Of a stretch of 41,785 nucleotides of DNA, positions 30,001 to 36,000 are shown one piece after another. This DNA is from Pseudomonadota bacterium (GTDB taxonomy: Bacteria; Myxococcota_A; UBA9042; GCA-2863065), in NCBI GenBank assembly GCA_005776725.1, contig SXOO01000043.1:1-41785 (forward strand), given 5' to 3'. A model generated the notes under the pieces. The model had not been told where the DNA came from and did no database searches. It saw only the letters and a program-made list of their open reading frames with translations. The number at the start of each line of letters is the position of its first letter. Positions within the stretch are counted from its first letter, which is position 1. The translations under genes were made by a program, and so were the position numbers.

Positions 30001-33000
30001 CCACGAACGCGTCGGCGGTCGCTAACGTGGTGCTCGATGCGGCGGCTTCGCTGCACATCGCCCACGAGGCGCCCACAACGGTGCCGACAGACTCGCAGTA
30101 CAACTACTCGCTGAAGTACTGGAACTCGGGCACGCAGAACGCGGCAGGGGTTGTGCTGACGGCCACGGTGCCGCTGTACACCACCTACGTGGCTGGCGCG
30201 AGCAGCCCCGGCTGGAGCTGCGACCCGGCGGACGGATCTGCGGGCGCCACGTGCACACTCAATGTCTCGAGTGAGGTCATCGGCAATCGCGCGCTGGAGA
30301 CGGCGAGCACCGCGGTCCTCGCGGTCCGAACGGACCCGCGCCTGCCCACCGGGGTCGACAAGACGTCGAGCGTAGCAACCATCCGTGACAACGTCGGCGT
30401 GCCCGTGGACGAGACCAAGACCACGGAGACGACGATCGACGCCGCTCCCGACCTCGTGATCAGCCAGAACGTCGTGGGGACCACCTTCGAGCCCGGCGAC
30501 AACATCACCTACAACCTCACCGTCCGAAACGACGGGTCGCAGGTTGCGGTGAACTCGGTGGTCAGGGCCGTGGTGCCGGCGCACACGACGTTCCAGAACG
30601 TCCTGTCCACAGTGGGCTGGTCGTGTATTCCCGACTTCAAGGCGGGCTCCGCGTGCACGCTCTCGGTCGGCACCCTGCAGGTCGGCGCCGCAGTCCTTCC
30701 GTTCCCAGCGAGCTTCATCGTGAAGGTCGACGCGCCGGTTGCCCAGGCCGTCACCAGCACGGAGTGCGCGGTGAGCATCACCGACGACGGCGGCAACGGG
30801 CCTGACCTGAAGCCCGAGTCCAACTCGGCGAAGAAGACCGTGAACGTCCTGGCCGATCCGTCGTTCTCGCTGAGCAAGGTGGCGAACCTCACGAAGGGCG
30901 AGCCTGGCGACACCTTGGTCTACACGCTCACATACCAGAATGTCGGCAATCAGCACGCGACCGGCGTCGAGATCCGGGACGTCGTGCCGGCGAACACCAC
31001 GTTCAAGGTATCAGCGTCGGATCCCGCCTGGATCTGCGCCCCGTCTACCGCGGCCGGCTCAACGTGCACCCTCTCGAAGCCGCTGGTGGAGGTGGGCCCG
31101 TCCGCTCAGACCACGTTCGCTGTGGTGGTGGACAAGCCGGTCAGCGCCGGAGTCACCTCCGTTACGAACAGCGCGGCGATCCGTGACGACGGCTCGAATC
31201 ACTTCGACAATACGCCGCGCCCGGTCACCTCGAACGCGGCGGTCACGCAGATCGACGCCGTGGCGGGGCTGGACGTGGGCTTCCAGGACGTGCAGCCCAG
31301 CGTGGCGCCCGGCGGCCGCGTGACTTACACCGTCGAATACCAGAACGGTGGCGCGCAGAATGCCAAGGGCGTGGACCTCATCGTGACGATCCCTGCGAAC
31401 GTCCGCTTCGACCTCGCGGGCAGCCAGACGAAGTCCTTCAACTGCGCGCTGCAAGGCGCCGGGACGCAGTGCACACACAGCATCGGGAACGTCCCGGTCG
31501 GGCCCGCCGGCATCGGCAAGGTGTCGTTCGCCGTCGAGGTCGACCCGCTCTTCCCGCCGCCCACCGCGGGCAAAGCCGACGCCTTCGACGTCACCGCGCA
31601 GATCGTCGAGACGGGCGGCGACGGCGGGGCCAAACCGTCGGACGACACGGCGACTACGCCTGTTGCCCGGTGCAGCACCGAGTTCAACTTCGAGACCTCG
31701 GGCGGCGCGCCCACCACGGACGGGCTGTGGGCCTACGTGCAGAACGGTGCCCTCGGTGGCGGTTACTGGAAGACCGCGGGTGACGCGATCATCAAGGAGT
31801 CCGATCCCGATCTCGTGCACCTCAACTTCGCCATCGCCGTCCCCGAGACCAAGGTGGGCGGCCTGGCGCCGCTCATCGAGGTGGTCTATCTGCTCAACGC
31901 GGAGGCCTCTCCCACTCGAGACTTCATCGCGCTGTGCCTCTTCGAGCCTAAAGCCGACGGCTCCCCGGATTACTCGTGCAACGTGAACACCCCGGGGGTC
32001 GTGAAGACCGGCCAGGACACCAAGCCCGGCGTGCCCCCCGGGACGGGCGGACAGCTCGACTTCAACGACGGCCAGTACGACCACGCGCTGCTCGACGCAT
32101 CCAAGTTCGTCGGTAAGACGGCGGTCCTGTCCGTGACCTACCAGACCAACGGCGCGGACGACGCCTACCCGGGCCTCTCGATCCTGAGCATTCGCCAGTA
32201 CTCGGACGCCGACGGTGACAACCAGCTCGACGGGCGCGACGCCGTCTGCGACATCTGCTGGGACACGGACACCGACGGATTCGCGAACTCAGCCTCCCCG
32301 GCCTACGTAGACTACGAACCCAAGCGGTCCTGCGTCACCACCGCGAACCCCTTGGACGCCCCCGACTGCGACGACACCTCCGGCGTGCTAACGCAGGACT
32401 GCTCGGAGGACTGCGCCGACGGGGTCGACAACAACAACAACAACCTCGTCGACTGCGCGGACAACCTGCCCGGCGGCTGCAGCGCAGACCCGTTCTGCAG
32501 TGAGTGTGAGCGCACCTTCAACTTCGACAGCGCGCGCAACCTCAACGGCTGGAGCGTGACGGGCGACCAGATCTTCGAGGTGACGCGGTCGCAGATCTTC
32601 ACGGGCTTCTCGACCACCGCGGGCGCTGGGAAGAAGAAGTACACCTCGTACCTCGTGCGCGACATCGTGGTCCCCGGCGGTATGCCGGAGCCGATGGTGG
32701 AGGTCCGCTACAAGATCAACGGCTCCACGGCGCTCGGCACGGACAAGCTCGGCGTCTGCTTCGACCAGAAGCCCATCACCAATTGCCAGATCAACGCGGC
32801 TGACGCTGACGACGACAACTCCGGGGAGGTCTACCGCACCTTCCGCATCCCGGTCCCGCCGGAGAAGGTGGGCAGCGACGCAAAGCTCAATATCGGGATC
32901 TACTACGACTCCGTCGTGCCCGTGGACGTGCCGGCCGCAGTGCAAGTGGACCTCGTGGCCGTGCGGTCGGACATGGACATCGACAAGCGCTACGAGAACG

Positions 33001-36000
33001 ACGCGATCGCGTGCGACCACTGCATCGACCGCGACCAGGACTTCTACGGCGACGGTGAGGACCCCTACAACGAGTCCGCGACCTGCACCGACAACCTGAA
33101 CGTGCCCCGAGTAGAGGATGACTGCGACGACGGGAACCCAGGGGTCAACCCGGGTGTGTCCGTGTCTCTCGAGTGCGCTCAGACCGGGGACCAGAACTGC
33201 GACACCGTCAGCGACTTCGATGACCCGAAGTGCTCCGTGTGCGGCGACGGCGTCGTCTCTGCCGGGGAGCAATGCGACGACGGCACAACGACCTGCGATC
33301 CCTGGGGTGAGATCCTCGCGGGCGGGGCCAAGGTGGAGTGCGTTGCCGCGGACGGCGATGGCTGCTCCAAGTCCTGTCAGATCGAGAAGGGCGCCTCGCC
33401 GCTGTACATCACCGAGTTCCACAACGCCCGCTTCGGGACGGCCAGCGGGCAGTACTTCGAGCTCTACAACTCGTCAAAGGGCGTGATCGACCCGGTGCTG
33501 ATCGGCCTCACGTTCTCGAACAAGCTCGGCGAGTCCCGGTCTCTCGCGACGTGTCAGCTCGACACTGCGCTCATGGGACCCGGGGAGTTCTATGTCGTGA
33601 GCCTCGGCGCCAAAGGCCAGACCGGTGACATCGTCGCGGACGCCTACTGCGGCGGCGCCAAGGCGTTCTCGGAGGCGGGCGACACCATCGTGCTCAAGAA
33701 CGCCTCCGGAAACGAGACCTTCGACGTCGTCGACTTCTCCGCCTTCACGTGCGAGTCGCAGCGCAGCCTCGTAGGCAGCTCTCTCCAGCGCTCGATCGAG
33801 CTCGTGGACCCCGAGAACCGCAACGGCTCCCTGAACGATGCGTCCTCGGCCTGGTGCCTCTCTCGCGAGAAGATCCTCAAGGGCGACGGCACACCCACTG
33901 CGTCCGAGAACTACGGCTCACCGGGCGCCATCGGGCGCTGCGGCGAGCTCTTCTGCGACGGCGTAGACGACGACTGTGACGATCTCGGGCCCGATGAGAT
34001 CGACGGGGTCCTGCCCGACTCTGACACCGACGGCTTCTGCGACAACCCCGCGCTCGGCAGCAACGCAGGCGACTGCGACCCCACCACGGCGCTCTGCAGC
34101 GTGAATTGCACCACCAACATCGACGGCACCGAGGCGATCCCAGACGTCCCGGACTGCAAGGACCGGTGCCTCGACGTAGACCACGACGGCTATGGAGCCC
34201 CGGGCAACGATCCGAGCATGGTCTTCACCGACCCGGCGAACCTCCCCTGTAAGGGTGTGCGCACGCTTCGCCACGACTGTGAGATCTGCAGCACACCAGA
34301 GACGGCCGACCTACCCGAGTGCCAGGTGTGCGAGGCGACCCCGGACGCCCACAGCAAGTGTTCGCTCGACTGCACGGGTCTCTCCTCGGAGATCGTGGAC
34401 GCAGGCGTCACGAATTGCATCTACCCGCGCTTCGACTGCAACACCTGTAGCCAGAGTGTGGGGGTCCCGGGGGAGGATTGCGGCTGCGACAAGCCGGAGA
34501 ACCAGAGTCAGGACTTCTGTGCCTTCGCCGTGTCGGGTAAGACCTGCAACGACGTGCCGATCCAGCGGTGTGACGAGAAGCAGTGCGACGACCTGCGGAG
34601 CAAGTGCGTGTTCTGTAAGGTCGAGGCGAACGCCGGTCACGCCCTGTGTACGCCCTGCGCCGCAGAGACCGGCAAGCCCGTGCACTGCGTCGAGAGCTGC
34701 GCGCAGCTGCCCTCGAACACCTGCAAGCCGCTGGACTGCAGCAACCCCCGCGAGGTCTGCCTCCAGTGTGCGTCGAAGCCAGGGAACCTCGAGTGCGGCA
34801 TCGCTTGCAAGGCGGACCCCACGGCGCCCGAGTGCGGGCAGAACTGTGTGAACTTCCCAACCCGCAAGTGCCCGAACCTCGACTGCAATGATGCCGGCGG
34901 CCGAGTGAACCCTGGCGACATCGAGGGCGACATCGACGGGGCCGTGGCCGGCGTGTGTGTCGACAATCAGGACAACGACTGCGATGGCCGGACCGACTGC
35001 TCGGACGAGGACTGTGCGCTGTCGGCGGACTGCGCCGGCGCTACGTGTGAAGCCCCGAAGAAGGTGGGCTGTGGGTTCTCGGGCGTGGTCGACGTGATCT
35101 CTCCCGACTACGCGTGCGCCAAGTCGGCGGGCTCGAACGACGCCGTCCTCGAGTTCGTGGCCAATGCCCCGCAGTTCCTGAGCGGGAAGAACGCGAAGGT
35201 GCGCATCAGCCTCGACAACGGCAAGCTGCCGTTCGCCTACGGCGTGCGGGTCTTCAAGGACAGCTGTCCCGCGAACGACTGCTCACCCGATCAGGTGGAC
35301 GCAGGCTCAATCCCGCTCCTCTGCGGTCAGCCCTCCGTGGCCGAGATCGATCTCGTCTACAACCAGACGGTCTACTTCGTCATCGACGAGGACGTGGGCC
35401 CATGCCAGGCCACGCTCGATCGCCGTGCCCGGGTGACGGTGACGTGCCTCGAGGACTGCTCGTTCCCCGGCGACGAGGACGCCGACGGCGACGAGAACTG
35501 CTTCGACGACGAGTGCATCGGCGAGAAGGTCTGCGCGGACGCCGACTATGACCTCGACGGCTTCAGCAACGGCGCCGAGCTGGGTTGCGGCACGGACGCG
35601 AAGAACAAGGCGGTGAAGCCCGCCGTGATCGACCTGGACGACTCTGACGCAGACGGCTCGCTCAACTGCAACGACCCCGACGCGGACGGAGATGGCCTTC
35701 TCAACGAGAAGGAGGGGCCTGGGAAGCTCGGCACCAGCCCATACAACGCCGACACCGATGGCGACGGCCTCAGCGACGGCGTGGAGGACGCCAGCCAAGA
35801 CGGTGTCTGGGACCCCGCTCAGGAGAGCAACCCGCTCTCGCCGGACACGGACGGCGACCTGCTCTACGACGGTGTCGAGTCGCAGAGCTGCTACAACGTC
35901 TCTCTCGATCCGCTCGTGTGCGAGACCAGCAACCCGCTCGGGAAGGACTCGGATCTCGACGGCCTCCAGGACGGCGTCGAAGACAAGAACCAGAACGGTC

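Noticed and set aside
22459..31670. Assembly collapse or artefact producing the repeat array
   Set aside because: The repeats are too diverged at DNA level to be assembly duplications, and the frame stays open over 9 kb with conserved structural positions.
34311..34860. Multihaem cytochrome in the CxxC-rich region
   Set aside because: None of the CxxC motifs is followed by His, so haem c attachment is excluded.
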